64,000 nucleotides of DNA from positions 2,721,711-2,785,710 of the forward strand of contig NZ_JAQNDO010000001.1 of the NCBI RefSeq assembly GCF_028369105.1. The letters are read 5' to 3'. The position numbers and the translations under genes were made by a program. The notes under the pieces were generated by a model. The model had not been told where the DNA came from. It saw only the letters and a list, made by a program, of their open reading frames with translations, and ran no database searches. Source of the DNA: Polyangium mundeleinium. Its GTDB lineage: Bacteria > Myxococcota_A > Polyangia > Polyangiales > Polyangiaceae. This document shows positions 1-10,321 of the stretch, in pieces; position 1 is the stretch's first letter; every line of letters begins with the position of its first letter.

Positions 1-961
1 CCGGCGGCGCATCCACCTCGATCACCGTCTTCACCTCGCGCAGATCCGGCTGCACCACCGCCGCCTCTGCGCCCACGAGCCCCGGCAGCGCCAGCACCGC
101 GGCGGCCGCGTGCGAGTGCGGCGTCTTCGCCTGCAGCGCGATCGCGCGACCCAGGATCGCGCCGATCACGGCCACCACGCCCGCGATCGGCGCGGCCATC
201 AAGAGGCACACGAGCCCCTCCAGCGCGAACAGCAGCATCGCCCCGCCCGTGATCGCCACGGACAAACACGCGACTCCGACCGCGCGCTTGAGGGACTGCG
301 GCGCCTCGCGGTTCAGGAGGAACGAGCTCACCGCGCCCATCACGAACGGCGTCACGAAGAAGAGCGACAGGCCGTAGAGATCCAGCGCGTACACGCTGAG
401 GCCCGCCATCCCGAGCCCCACCGCGACGGCTGCTGCGACGCCGAGCAACGCGCTCCGCAGGGAGCCCTCGATCTTCGGCTGGATCTTCTCCTGCGGCCCG
501 CCTGCGCGGTAGGGCGACGTCGGCTCCGGCTTCCACGCGTCCGCGCGCTCCGGGAGCCCCGCGAGCACGAGCATCACGAGGTAGTTCAGCGCCGGCACGA
601 GGAACGCGAGGCCGAACCACGGCGACAGGCCCGCGTTCGCCGCGCGCCGGATGCTCATCGAGATCCCGATCCACAGGAACGGCAGCGTCGCGACCGCGAG
701 CACCACGAAGAGCCACGACGGCGCGTCCGGAATGCTCCTCATACGTAACGTGAGGGCCGGGCTCATGTACGCGAGCGGCGACCACAAGACGCCCGACGCG
801 AGATACACGAGCAGCGTGTCGAGGCCGTACTTGAGGGCCATCAGCGTGACGCCCGTGAGCAGATAGGCGCGCCTACCGACAGGCGCTTCGAGGCCGAACC
901 AGAGCCTCGCCACCTCGCGCACGCGTGAACGTGGGCGAGACGAGGGAGGGGTGTCACTCAT
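1..961 (-). CDS. DUF805-like multi-pass membrane protein (3' end off the window)
   Basis: Read directly on the minus strand; the frame stays open to the left edge, so about 320 N-terminal residues are visible. After a short Ser/Pro/Arg-rich cytoplasmic start there are about seven hydrophobic segments (near residues 33-59, 82-102, 116-135, 170-192, 196-215, 228-249, 251-275). The stretch RRAANAGLSPWFGLAFLVP (residues 105-123) has the Arg-rich, Gly-Leu-Ser-x-Trp pattern of DUF805 inner-membrane proteins. The last residues seen (VIEVDAPP) resemble the opening of a SRPBCC/START-like domain, which is only a guess. The start lies 7 bp after the stop of the upstream HIT gene, so the two are probably co-transcribed. 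Function unknown. Confidence 0.7.
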   Translation of the reverse strand, partial: MSDTPPSSRPRSRVREVARLWFGLEAPVGRRAYLLTGVTLMALKYGLDTLLVYLASGVLWSPLAYMSPALTLRMRSIPDAPSWLFVVLAVATLPFLWIGISMSIRRAANAGLSPWFGLAFLVPALNYLVMLVLAGLPERADAWKPEPTSPYRAGGPQEKIQPKIEGSLRSALLGVAAAVAVGLGMAGLSVYALDLYGLSLFFVTPFVMGAVSSFLLNREAPQSLKRAVGVACLSVAITGGAMLLFALEGLVCLLMAAPIAGVVAVIGAILGRAIALQAKTPHSHAAAAVLALPGLVGAEAAVVQPDLREVKTVIEVDAPP

Positions 962-968
962 GCGCGCA

Positions 969-1394
969 TTATGCGGGAGATCGCAGCGCCGTACGTAGCG
1001 TCTCCGCGACACGCGCCATCGCTTCGTCGCTCTCGTATTTCGCGCGAGGCCAGAAGAACCCCCGCAATCCATCCTTCTTGCGGCGCGGCACCACGTGCAC
1101 GTGCAGGTGCGGCACGCTCTGGCTGACCTTGTTGTTCATCGCCACGAAGGAGCCGTCCGCCGAGAGCGCCGGCTCGATCGCGCGGGCGATGCGCTGGGCG
1201 GCCCCGAAGAGCGGAGCGATCGAGGGCGCGGGCAGATCGAGCAGCGTCGGCACGTGGGCGCGAGGTACGACGAGGCAGTGGCCCAGGAACAGAGGGCTGC
1301 GATCGAGGAATGCGAGGACCTCGGGCTCGTCGAGCACGAGCTGGGCAGGAAGCTCACCGGACGCAATCCGACAAAACGTGCATGCCTGGGCCAT
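969..1394 (-). CDS. HIT-family nucleotide hydrolase/transferase
   Basis: A 141-residue protein of usual HIT-family length. It starts at an ATG giving MAQACTFCRI; a longer frame upstream would run through the divergent response-regulator gene and lacks family similarity. The C-x-x-C pair (CTFC) is the zinc-binding N-terminus common in bacterial HIT proteins. The catalytic histidine triad is HLHVHVVPR near residue 98. HIT enzymes cleave or transfer nucleoside monophosphates from substrates such as adenosine phosphoramidates or dinucleoside polyphosphates in the cytosol; which substrate applies here cannot be read from sequence. It heads a two-gene minus-strand unit with the membrane protein 7 bp downstream and is divergent from the response regulator. 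Confidence 0.85.
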   Translation of the reverse strand: MAQACTFCRIASGELPAQLVLDEPEVLAFLDRSPLFLGHCLVVPRAHVPTLLDLPAPSIAPLFGAAQRIARAIEPALSADGSFVAMNNKVSQSVPHLHVHVVPRRKKDGLRGFFWPRAKYESDEAMARVAETLRTALRSPA

Positions 1395-1527
1395 GGCAGA
1401 GAATCTCGTCACAGGTGTGCGTTGTACGCTGTCCGACGTACGATAATTCGTTCCATGCGGTGGGATGCGGGGCTGGCGATGCCGTGGGCGGGTCAGTAGA
1501 GTGGCACGCCTTCGCCGGGCGGGGACC

Positions 1528-1911
1528 ATGGGCACGATCGAGCAGGGAAGGCGCGGCGTCCTCGTCGTCGAGGACGATCCCGACATCCGTGAGACCATCG
1601 CGCAGATCCTCGAGGAAGAGGGGTACGAGGTGCGCGGCGCGAGCAACGGGAAGCAGGCCCTCGACCTGCTCCGCGAAGGCGTACGCCCGCAGCTCATCCT
1701 GCTCGACCTGATGATGCCGATCATGGACGGCTGGCTGTTCCGGACCGAGCAGCGCAACGATCCGAAGATCGCCGACATCCCCGTCATCGTGATCTCGGCC
1801 GACGGCAACCTGCGGCAACAGGCCGCGAAGATCCAGGCGAACGGCTACCTGCGCAAGCCCGTCGGCATCGAGACGTTGCTCAGCACGGTCCAGCGTTACC
1901 TGAAGGCGTAA
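1528..1911 (+). CDS. stand-alone response regulator receiver protein (CheY-like)
   Basis: A 127-residue protein that consists of a single receiver domain with no output domain. The acidic pocket is visible as VVEDDPD near the N-terminus, the phospho-accepting Asp is in LLDLMMP, and the conserved Lys is in YLRKPVG close to the C-terminus. Start chosen at the ATG giving MGTIEQG because the domain begins about ten residues later; a longer frame upstream adds only Arg-rich sequence. It should act in the cytoplasm as a phosphorylation-dependent interaction partner. No histidine kinase is encoded next to it, so its partner is elsewhere in the genome. Confidence 0.88.
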   Translation: MGTIEQGRRGVLVVEDDPDIRETIAQILEEEGYEVRGASNGKQALDLLREGVRPQLILLDLMMPIMDGWLFRTEQRNDPKIADIPVIVISADGNLRQQAAKIQANGYLRKPVGIETLLSTVQRYLKA

Positions 1912-1956
1912 CGCCTCTTCGCCCCTCTCCCGCGAGGGAGAGGGCTCGGGGCGAAG

Positions 1957-2952
1957 CTACGACCTGCGGTACTCCATCTTGCGCGGGATCATCCCGCTCT
2001 TCGAGATCATCTCGAACGCCTCTTTTTCGAGGAGCGGGTGCACGCCCTTCGGCGACACGCCGCCGGGGATCTTCTTCTTCGTGATGAACGACGCGAGGTA
2101 CTGCGGGTTGATCGCCGAGAGCTGACGCAGGATCTGCTTCATCCGCTTCGTGTCGTTCGTCCACGCGTACGCGAACGCGCGCGAGCGCAGGAGCTGCGGC
2201 TTGATCTCGGCGAACGTCGCGTCGTTCGGATCGAGCGTGTCGAGCAGCTCCACGGCCTTCTTCGCCTGACCGCCGCGCGCCCACGCCTCACCCACGATCG
2301 CTGCGATCGTCGCCCGGCTCTTCGCGTCCTTGTGCCGGCCGAGATCGATCTTGTCGACGAGGCCCTTCGCCGCCTCGGTCTCGCCGAGCACGAGGTGGAT
2401 CATCGCGCGCTGCGCCCGCGCCTCGTCCGCGACGGGCGGCATCACGCGGTCGAGCTTGATGCTCTCCAGCGTCGCGAGCGCCTTCTTCGGATCCTCTTGC
2501 AGCTCGAGCTGCGCGCGGGCGAACACGGCCGCAGGATCGTCCTTGCCGAACTCGCTCTCGAGCTTCTCGATGGCCTCCTTGCGCGCCTCGGGCGTGTCCG
2601 CCCCGCGCACGAGGTTCGCCACGGCGCGCGAGCGCTTCGCGTACCGGAGCACCCAGACGACGAGCGCCGCGACCGCGATCGTGACGACGAGCGCGACGAC
2701 CTTCGAGATCCAGCCCGAGATGAAGATCGCGATGATCCAGACGATCGCGAGCGGGATGCCGATCCGGACCGCGAGCTTCTTCGGCTCGAGCATCTGAAGC
2801 GGATCGGGCTGCGCAGCCTGTTTGTCGCGCGCGGACGCGATGAGCGCCTCCCGCGCGTCCTTCGCGCTCGCCGGCTTCGCCGCGGCCTTCGGCATGTCCG
2901 CGGTCTTCGGTTTCTCCTGGGTGTTGCTCTTCGGCTTGTCGGACGTCTTCAA
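1957..2952 (-). CDS. membrane-anchored helical-repeat (TPR-like) protein
   Basis: 331 residues. The first about 55 are Lys/Pro/Ala-rich and charged. Two membrane segments follow (about 64-80 and 84-103), then a soluble helical part of about 225 residues with TPR-like pairs: alternating Ala-rich helices, recurring patterns such as ALATLESI and AVELLDTLDP. No enzymatic motif is present. The likely role is a membrane-tethered protein-interaction scaffold, which is inference. It is the last gene of a minus-strand series behind the AI-2E-type permease, 58 bp downstream of that gene's stop. Confidence 0.7.
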   Translation of the reverse strand: MKTSDKPKSNTQEKPKTADMPKAAAKPASAKDAREALIASARDKQAAQPDPLQMLEPKKLAVRIGIPLAIVWIIAIFISGWISKVVALVVTIAVAALVVWVLRYAKRSRAVANLVRGADTPEARKEAIEKLESEFGKDDPAAVFARAQLELQEDPKKALATLESIKLDRVMPPVADEARAQRAMIHLVLGETEAAKGLVDKIDLGRHKDAKSRATIAAIVGEAWARGGQAKKAVELLDTLDPNDATFAEIKPQLLRSRAFAYAWTNDTKRMKQILRQLSAINPQYLASFITKKKIPGGVSPKGVHPLLEKEAFEMISKSGMIPRKMEYRRS

Positions 2953-3010
2953 GGCGAGCGCTTCATACCACGTGCCACGGGAAACAGTAGCGTGGCCCCT
3001 CCCGACTTCG

Positions 3011-4393
3011 TCAGCCCGGGGCGCCTGCTTCGGGCTCGGGTGGCGTCTCCTTCACGTCCGGACGCACCTTCGCCGAGGGCGGGTGCGACGACATGGGATC
3101 GGAGAGGCCCATCGTGGACTCGCGGAAGTGCAGGAAGATGGTCTGGGCGATGGACATGCACGGCACCGCGAAGAGCGCGCCCGTGATCTGAAAGAAGTGC
3201 TCGCCGACGAGCAGCGAGAAGACGACGAGGACCGGGTGGATCTTCGCCGCGTCGCCGATGATCTTCGGGTTCAGGAAGTTCGCTTCGAGCTGATGGATAC
3301 CCACGATCCACGCGAGGACGCCGACCGCCGTCATGGGCGATTGCGTGAGGCCGATCAGCACGGCCGGGACCGAGCTCAAGATCGAGCCGAAGATCGGGAT
3401 GAGCGACATCACGGCCGCGAGGATCGACAGGATCGGCCAGTACTTCAGGTGGAAGAGCCAGAAGCCGATCGCCGAGAGCACGCCGTTCACGAGGCAGATG
3501 AGGAGCTGCCCGCGCACGACGCCGGAGAGGCCCCGATCGAGCCTTCGCATGAACCGATGGAACGTGTGATGCGACGTGGGATCCCAAAGATCGCGGAAAA
3601 ACGCGAGGATCTTCTCGTGGGTCAGGATGATGTACCCCGCGAGCATCAACGTCATGAACAGGTTGAAGATGCCACGCGAGATCGCGCCCGCGATCCGCTG
3701 GCCGATCTGCAGCACGACGGTCGCGTTCTGGCGCAGGTAGAGCAGCCCCTTGTCGAACCCTTCGCGCAAGAGGCCTGCGCTCGAGAGCTGCTTCGGCTCC
3801 TGGTTCACGACCTCCCACGTGCCGTGCTGCACCTCGTGCAGGCGTAGGTCCTCGCTCACGAAGACGTCGTACGAGCCGTCGTCGCGCTTCACGATCCGCA
3901 GCGGCGGTCGTTCCTCGGCGCGCGCGTCGGCCTTGCTCGGCTCACCCGCGTTCACCTCCGGGACCGGGTTCGGCGTGGGCGCTGGCGCTTCCTCGGCGGG
4001 GCGTTGCCCCGACCAGCGCATGAGGCGCGCGTCGATCGCCGGCAGCCACTCGTTTCGCACCTTGCGCGTGAGGTTCGGCCACTCGGACGCGAGCGCCTGC
4101 CCCTCGGTGACGAGGCGCGGGACGATCATCCCGATGAACCCGCCGATCGCGCCGAGCGTCATCGCGTAGACGAGCAGGATCGCGGCCCAGCGCGGCACGC
4201 GCATGCGCTCGACGCGCAGCACCGCGGGCGTCAGCACGTACGCGACGACGAGCGCCAGCACGAACGGGAGCATCACGTCGTGCGCGACGATGCAGAGCGC
4301 GACGACGAGCACCGCGCTCGTGGCGAGGAAGATGCGGCGCGCAGCCTTGCGCTCCGGGGGCAGGGTGGATACGGGCGGCGGCGCTTCGCTCAC
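3011..4393 (-). CDS. AI-2E transporter (PerM/UPF0118) family permease
   Basis: 460 residues. The layout matches the AI-2E/PerM family: a hydrophobic pair near residues 22-55, another near 70-92, a long soluble stretch of about 130 residues, then a C-terminal block of four to five membrane helices with the typical motif FWLFHLKYWPILSILAAVMS followed by IPIFG. Family members export small molecules or ions, but the substrate cannot be assigned from sequence. The central loop contains an unusual Pro/Glu-rich insert (around residues 130-160). The start codon overlaps the stop of the upstream HIT gene by four bases, implying translational coupling. Confidence 0.85.
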   Translation of the reverse strand: MSEAPPPVSTLPPERKAARRIFLATSAVLVVALCIVAHDVMLPFVLALVVAYVLTPAVLRVERMRVPRWAAILLVYAMTLGAIGGFIGMIVPRLVTEGQALASEWPNLTRKVRNEWLPAIDARLMRWSGQRPAEEAPAPTPNPVPEVNAGEPSKADARAEERPPLRIVKRDDGSYDVFVSEDLRLHEVQHGTWEVVNQEPKQLSSAGLLREGFDKGLLYLRQNATVVLQIGQRIAGAISRGIFNLFMTLMLAGYIILTHEKILAFFRDLWDPTSHHTFHRFMRRLDRGLSGVVRGQLLICLVNGVLSAIGFWLFHLKYWPILSILAAVMSLIPIFGSILSSVPAVLIGLTQSPMTAVGVLAWIVGIHQLEANFLNPKIIGDAAKIHPVLVVFSLLVGEHFFQITGALFAVPCMSIAQTIFLHFRESTMGLSDPMSSHPPSAKVRPDVKETPPEPEAGAPG

Positions 4394-4926
4394 GGGGTTC
4401 CGGCTCCCTCGCTCGCCGCGGGCAAACGAACGCCCGGCAGATCCGCGAAGAACGGCACGAGGTAGTCGCGCGTCTTTTCGAGGGCCTGCGGCACGACGCG
4501 TACGTCGGCGAGCACCGGCATGAAGTTCGTGTCTCCGCTCCAGCGCGGGACGATGTGCGCGTGCAGGTGCTCGGCGATCCCCGCGCCCGCAGCCGCGCCG
4601 AGGTTCAAGCCCACGTTGAGCCCCTCGGGCTTCACGGCCGCGCGCAGGCGCACCGTCGCCTCGCGCACGAGATCGAAGAGAGCGTGATGATCCTCGTGCG
4701 AGAGCTTCTCCAGCGCGTCGACGTGCGCGTGCGGCACGATGAGAAGGTGCGCCGCGGCGAACGGGTAACGGTTCAACACGACAAACGCGCGCGGGGTGTC
4801 ACACACCACGAGCCGCGCGCGGAGCTCCTCCGGCGGAGCAGCCTCAATGCCGCAAAACACGCAGGATCCACCCTTCTTCGAAAGGATGTACTCCATGCGC
4901 CACGGCGCCCAGAGCGGATTGCCCAT
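4390..4926 (-). CDS. HIT-family protein, Ap4A phosphorylase-like
   Basis: 178 residues from the ATG giving MGNPLWAPWRMEYI; a GTG four codons upstream is the alternative. The LWAPWRMEY opening is characteristic of the HIT subgroup related to actinobacterial Ap4A phosphorylase. CVFC is the zinc-binding pair and HLHAHIVPRW (near residue 115) is the histidine triad. The expected reaction is cleavage of diadenosine polyphosphates or related nucleotides in the cytosol; which of these applies is inference. Its stop overlaps the start of the AI-2E-type permease (ATGA). This is the second, only distantly similar HIT protein in the first 5 kb. Confidence 0.85.
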   Translation of the reverse strand: MGNPLWAPWRMEYILSKKGGSCVFCGIEAAPPEELRARLVVCDTPRAFVVLNRYPFAAAHLLIVPHAHVDALEKLSHEDHHALFDLVREATVRLRAAVKPEGLNVGLNLGAAAGAGIAEHLHAHIVPRWSGDTNFMPVLADVRVVPQALEKTRDYLVPFFADLPGVRLPAASEGAGTP

Positions 4927-4965
4927 CGATCGCGGCACGCTAGCACCGGCACCGGCCGGTGGCGA

Positions 4966-5367
4966 TCAACGCGCGGGCGCTGGCCTACCGGATTTCTCGG
5001 TCGGGGACGGTGAAAGGGCGTAATCGATGGCGAGCGAGACGCCGAGCCCCACTGCCGTCCCGATGAGGTCCCAGGCGAAATCCTTCCACGACGGCGTGCC
5101 GAACCCCGCGGCGTCGAGGATTTCCTTGCTGTACCCAGCACCAAGCGCGACGGCCATGCCGACGGCGACACGGTTCGCCCGCCCGTCGAGCCCGGACAAC
5201 GCGGAGGCGCCGTACGCGCCGCTCGCGAGCGCGGCCGAGAAGCCGAAGTGCAGGGCCTTGTCGCGGCCGAAAAAAGGGTCGGGGTTGTCCGGGGGCTCTG
5301 CGTGGGCAGGGAGCGCGGCGAGGAGCGCGACGAGGACCGCGGGCGCGACGAGGGTTCGTCGTTTCAT
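4966..5367 (-). CDS. YfiM-like (DUF2279) exported protein
   Basis: 133 residues with a cleavable signal peptide (basic MKRR, then a hydrophobic stretch to LPAHA near residue 23). The mature part contains the pattern DKALHFGFSAAL, a Gly-rich helix ending in SKEILD, then SWKDFAWDLIGTAVG, which matches the DUF2279/YfiM layout of a small envelope protein with two to three amphipathic or membrane helices. Biochemical role unknown. It lies downstream of rpsA on the same strand but beyond that gene's terminator, so it probably has its own promoter. Confidence 0.7.
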   Translation of the reverse strand: MKRRTLVAPAVLVALLAALPAHAEPPDNPDPFFGRDKALHFGFSAALASGAYGASALSGLDGRANRVAVGMAVALGAGYSKEILDAAGFGTPSWKDFAWDLIGTAVGLGVSLAIDYALSPSPTEKSGRPAPAR

Positions 5368-5384
5368 GCGCTGATCGTAGGGAC

Positions 5385-5422
5385 AAAACGCGCGCGGCGC
5401 CTCCCCGAGGGAAGGCGCCGCG
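5385..5422 (-). terminator. intrinsic terminator after rpsA
   Basis: On the minus strand a perfect 10-bp stem (CGCGGCGCCT / AGGCGCCGCG) with a 10-base loop is followed within four bases by TTTT. It lies 25 bases past the rpsA stop and before the next gene, so it should end the rpsA transcript. Confidence 0.8.
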
Positions 5423-5447
5423 AACGGTCACCAGGGAAGGGGCAGGA

Positions 5448-7229
<1,782 letters not shown>

Positions 7230-7360
7230 CTGGTCTTTTGAAACCGTCCTTCCCTAGGATTTCCCGGGGCACGGATGCGATGCGCCGCGCGAGCGTGCAG
7301 CTCGAATTGAGCCGGCCTCGGGCACACGTCGGGCGTCGGTCCGGATCCGGGAGAGCGGTC

Positions 7361-7389
7361 CGTCTAGTCCGAGGCCAGCCCCTTGTCAA
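7361..7389 (-). promoter_or_regulatory. probable sigma-70 promoter of rpsA
   Basis: On the minus strand there is a perfect TTGACA -35 (7389-7384), a 17-base spacer and a TAGACG -10-like hexamer (7366-7361). It lies about 130 bases before the rpsA ATG, leaving a long 5' leader that could host S1 autoregulation (inference). Confidence 0.6.
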
Positions 7390-7460
7390 TGCAATGCCCC
7401 CAAGGGGTCCGTTTTGTCCGCCCCGGCCAGCAACGTAGCGTTCGGTCGGGGCACGCGCGA

Positions 7461-8633
7461 TCAAGGCTTTTTGCCAGGGTTTTCCGCGCCGCGGAGCTTC
7501 CCCGCGAGCTCCGCCGTCGCCCGATCCAGCCCCTCGTACGGCCACAGCGCGCGGAGCACGACGACATTCCCGTCGCGCTTCACCGTCGCCGCGCGCAGCG
7601 CCTCCTTCTCACCCGCAACATCCGGCAGGAGCAAGAACGCGAGCCCGAGATCCGCGAGCAGCGCGCGCGCGCCTTCTTCGAGCTTCGGAGCATCCGCGGC
7701 TTTCGTCGGTTCGAGACGAACGACGAGCTCCGGCGAACCGCCGAGCGCGAGCGTGCCCGTGGCTCGCTCGACCGTGCCGAGAACGGCCGCGCGCGGCGTG
7801 ATCATGTTCGCCCCCGACAAGACCTCGAACGCCTGCCGCGCGATCGCGAACGTGACCGCGCCCTTCTCGGGCAAACCGAGCTTCTCGCCTTCCTCCGTCG
7901 CGGGGAGCGCGGCCTCCACGATCGATCGATCCGTGCCGACGAGGATCGTCCCGTCGTCCGCCTGTCCGATCACGATCGAAGGTCCCACGAAGAGCTCGCC
8001 TTCCCGGCGAAACCCGGCCCATCCCTCCTCACGCGCGACCTCGGCGAGTCCTTGGACGAACCGCCCGCGTTCGATGCGACCGCCGAGGAGCGCGACCCAG
8101 CTCTTGCCGTCCATCGACGCGATGACGACCTCGCGCACGTCCGCGGGCAAACGCACCCCTGTGTGATCGTGGATGCGCGTGGCGCGCGAGGGGCGCGACG
8201 GCGCGGAGGCCTCAGGCCCGCTGCCTTCGTCGAGCGCGAGCTTCAAAAGATGCTCGCGCACGGGGCCGAAGAGCACGATGTCCGCGGCTTCGAGCCGGAT
8301 CGCGATGTTCGTCCCACCAGGCACGTGCGCGCGCGCCGTGGGGCGGTACCGCAGGACGAAGTTCCAGAACAGGAGCCCGGCGACCGACGCGAGCACGAAG
8401 ATCGCGGCCACGGCTACGAGCACCATGCGCGACCCGCGCGGCTTCGGGCGCGGCGCCTCGGCGCGAGGCTCGGGCAGAGGTTCGGGCGGAGATTCGGGCG
8501 GAAGTTCGGGCGGAGGTTCAGGCGGAGCGAGCGCGGGGGCTTCCGGTGCAAGAACGGGCGCGGCCCCGAGCGCATCGGGATCGCGCTGCGTGGGGGGAAC
8601 GGGCTCGATCGGATCGACGAGCGTGTCGGCCAT
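7461..8633 (-). CDS. single-pass membrane protein of unknown function
   Basis: 390 residues starting at the ATG giving MADTLVDP. Residues 30-65 are a Pro/Glu-rich run of PPE-type repeats, followed by one membrane helix (about 70-94) and a periplasmic domain of about 290 residues with alternating strands and helices. The periplasmic domain resembles in layout the lipoprotein encoded just upstream: a strand-rich half with GDRVLVIEGDVED-like segments, then a helix-rich end. The two may be diverged copies of one family, which is inference. No catalytic motif. The 19-bp gap to the upstream lipoprotein suggests one operon aroA-cmk-lipoprotein-this gene. Confidence 0.65.
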   Translation of the reverse strand: MADTLVDPIEPVPPTQRDPDALGAAPVLAPEAPALAPPEPPPELPPESPPEPLPEPRAEAPRPKPRGSRMVLVAVAAIFVLASVAGLLFWNFVLRYRPTARAHVPGGTNIAIRLEAADIVLFGPVREHLLKLALDEGSGPEASAPSRPSRATRIHDHTGVRLPADVREVVIASMDGKSWVALLGGRIERGRFVQGLAEVAREEGWAGFRREGELFVGPSIVIGQADDGTILVGTDRSIVEAALPATEEGEKLGLPEKGAVTFAIARQAFEVLSGANMITPRAAVLGTVERATGTLALGGSPELVVRLEPTKAADAPKLEEGARALLADLGLAFLLLPDVAGEKEALRAATVKRDGNVVVLRALWPYEGLDRATAELAGKLRGAENPGKKP

Positions 8634-8652
8634 CGCCCCCGAGCGTAAGCGT

Positions 8653-9630
8653 TCAGCGTTCGCCTTGCATCCTCTCCGGCGCCGCGAGCTTGCCTTCGAG
8701 CAGGGCGCGCAGGACGTCCGAGGAGAGGTCCCAGCGCACACGCACGGCGCGATCGACACGCTCGATCCGCATCTCCTCGAAGAGCGCGGCGTAGCGGCTG
8801 CCCTGTCCACCCTCGCGCAGCGCGCGGAGCAGGTTCTCGGCTTTGCCGGCGGCTTGCCCCGTGCCGGCCGTGACCTCGGCGTCGACACGCAAGGCGTCGC
8901 CGACCATCACCGCGCTCGCGCGGGCGCGCTCGAGGCCGCCGATGATCGACGCGATGGAAGGGAAGCGCCGTTCGAGCGAAGGCGGCAGGCGGCGCGCGCG
9001 TAGGTCCGCGCTGACGAGGCCCTCGGCTGCGGGATCCCGGCGGCGCTCGTCCGGGCCCTTCAGGAGCACGCGCTCGACGCTGTCCACCTCGACCGGCGTG
9101 ACGAACACGATCATGCGATCGGCGAACGTGTGGATCCGCGCGGTCGTGGCGCGGCCGAGGGGCCCTGTGCGCTCCCAGCTCCGGATGTCGTCCGCGATCG
9201 GAGGATCGACGAGGCGGAACTGCTTGGGATCGGGCCGCACGTCCTCCACGTCGCCTTCGATGACGAGCACACGATCCCCGGCCTCGGCGTCCGCGGCGCG
9301 CAGGCCGATCCATACGACCTTGGCGCGCGCGATCGCCTGCGAGACGAGCGCCTCCTCGCTGCCGCTCTCCTCCTCGACGCGCGCGGAGAGCACGTCCGCC
9401 AAGGGGCCGAGCTGCGCGCGCATGCGGCCGAGGTCGACGCGCAGCACGAGATCGAGATCGGCAGGGAAGAGCTCGGCCGGATCGAGGACGTCGCGTTTGC
9501 CCCGCGCCGGTGCCTTTGGAGCCGGTACCTCGCCGCCGCACGCCGCCGTACCGAAGGCGAGCGCGCCGAGGCCGAGCACGAAAGCGCGGCGGAAAACCTC
9601 AGCCGGCGCGCTCGCGCGCTTCGACGACAA
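8653..9630 (-). CDS. predicted lipoprotein downstream of cmk
   Basis: 325 residues from a TTG start (9630-9628) inside the end of cmk. The TTG is preceded by GAGGAG with a 7-base gap, and no ATG or GTG gives a proper signal peptide. The N-terminus is basic, then hydrophobic, ending in FGTAACGG, a plausible lipoprotein cleavage site with Cys near residue 31. The mature part has no recognised enzyme motif but shows phrases such as DLVLRVDLGRM and DRMIVFVTPVEVDSVERVL that recall the downstream membrane protein. Probably an envelope protein; function unknown. Confidence 0.65.
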   Translation of the reverse strand: MSSKRASAPAEVFRRAFVLGLGALAFGTAACGGEVPAPKAPARGKRDVLDPAELFPADLDLVLRVDLGRMRAQLGPLADVLSARVEEESGSEEALVSQAIARAKVVWIGLRAADAEAGDRVLVIEGDVEDVRPDPKQFRLVDPPIADDIRSWERTGPLGRATTARIHTFADRMIVFVTPVEVDSVERVLLKGPDERRRDPAAEGLVSADLRARRLPPSLERRFPSIASIIGGLERARASAVMVGDALRVDAEVTAGTGQAAGKAENLLRALREGGQGSRYAALFEEMRIERVDRAVRVRWDLSSDVLRALLEGKLAAPERMQGER

Positions 9631-10321
9631 GCGCCATCTCCTCGACGAGCTCGGCGACGTCCCTGTGGCTCGAGTCGACGACGATCGCGTCGTCGGCCTG
9701 CCGAAGCGGCGCCACGGGGCGCTCCGTGTCGGCTTTGTCGCGGCGCTCGACGTCCGCGAACGTGTCCTCGTAGGTGGCGGACTTGCCCTGCGCGACGAGC
9801 TCCTCGTAACGCCTGCGCGCACGGACCTCGGGGGAGGCGGTCAGGAAAAACTTCACCTCCGCGTCCGGGAAGACGACCGTGCCGATGTCGCGACCTTCGA
9901 GCACGACGCCGCCCTCGGCGCCTTGGCCGCGCTGCATGTCGAGCAGCGCGGCGCGCACCGCGGGAACAGCCGAGACACGGCTCGCGCCGAGGCTCACCTC
10001 GGGCGAGCGGATCGCCGCCGAGACATCCTCGCCGTCGAGCAGGACCCGCATGCCGCTGCCGCCGCCCGTCGCGCCCTCGGCGCGCTCGATGAGCATGCGC
10101 TTGCGGGCCACGAGATCCTCGGCGAGCGCGCCGAGCGTCTCTCGATCATCCCAGCGGATCGGCCCACGCACGGCCGCGAGCGCGACCGTGCGGTAAAGCG
10201 CGCCCGTGTCGAGGAGCAGGTAGCCGAGCCGCTCCGCGAGCCTGCGCGCGACCGTGCTCTTGCCCGCGCCGGCCGGCCCGTCGATCGCGACGCGTACGGC
10301 CCTCCGCCCTCCGCTGCTCAT
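9599..10321 (-). CDS. cmk: cytidylate kinase
   Basis: 240 residues, near the usual 225-230. The P-loop GPAGAGKSTVARRLA is at residues 15-29. LDTGALYR (CMP site) follows, and the later motif VVLEGRDIGTVVFPDA is diagnostic of cytidylate kinase, as is RARRRYEE (lid). The enzyme phosphorylates CMP and dCMP to the diphosphates for nucleic acid synthesis in the cytosol. The ATG overlaps the aroA stop by four bases (ATGA); aroA-cmk is a common bacterial pairing, often followed by rpsA as here, with two extra genes in between. Confidence 0.95.
   Translation of the reverse strand: MSSGGRRAVRVAIDGPAGAGKSTVARRLAERLGYLLLDTGALYRTVALAAVRGPIRWDDRETLGALAEDLVARKRMLIERAEGATGGGSGMRVLLDGEDVSAAIRSPEVSLGASRVSAVPAVRAALLDMQRGQGAEGGVVLEGRDIGTVVFPDAEVKFFLTASPEVRARRRYEELVAQGKSATYEDTFADVERRDKADTERPVAPLRQADDAIVVDSSHRDVAELVEEMALVVEARERAG

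Noticed and set aside
110-748. Plus-strand open frame of 212 codons
   Set aside because: Arg/His-rich shadow of the minus-strand membrane protein gene.
1431-1460. Promoter ahead of the response regulator (TTGTAC and GATAAT)
   Set aside because: The spacing is only about 14 bases, too short for a normal sigma-70 promoter.
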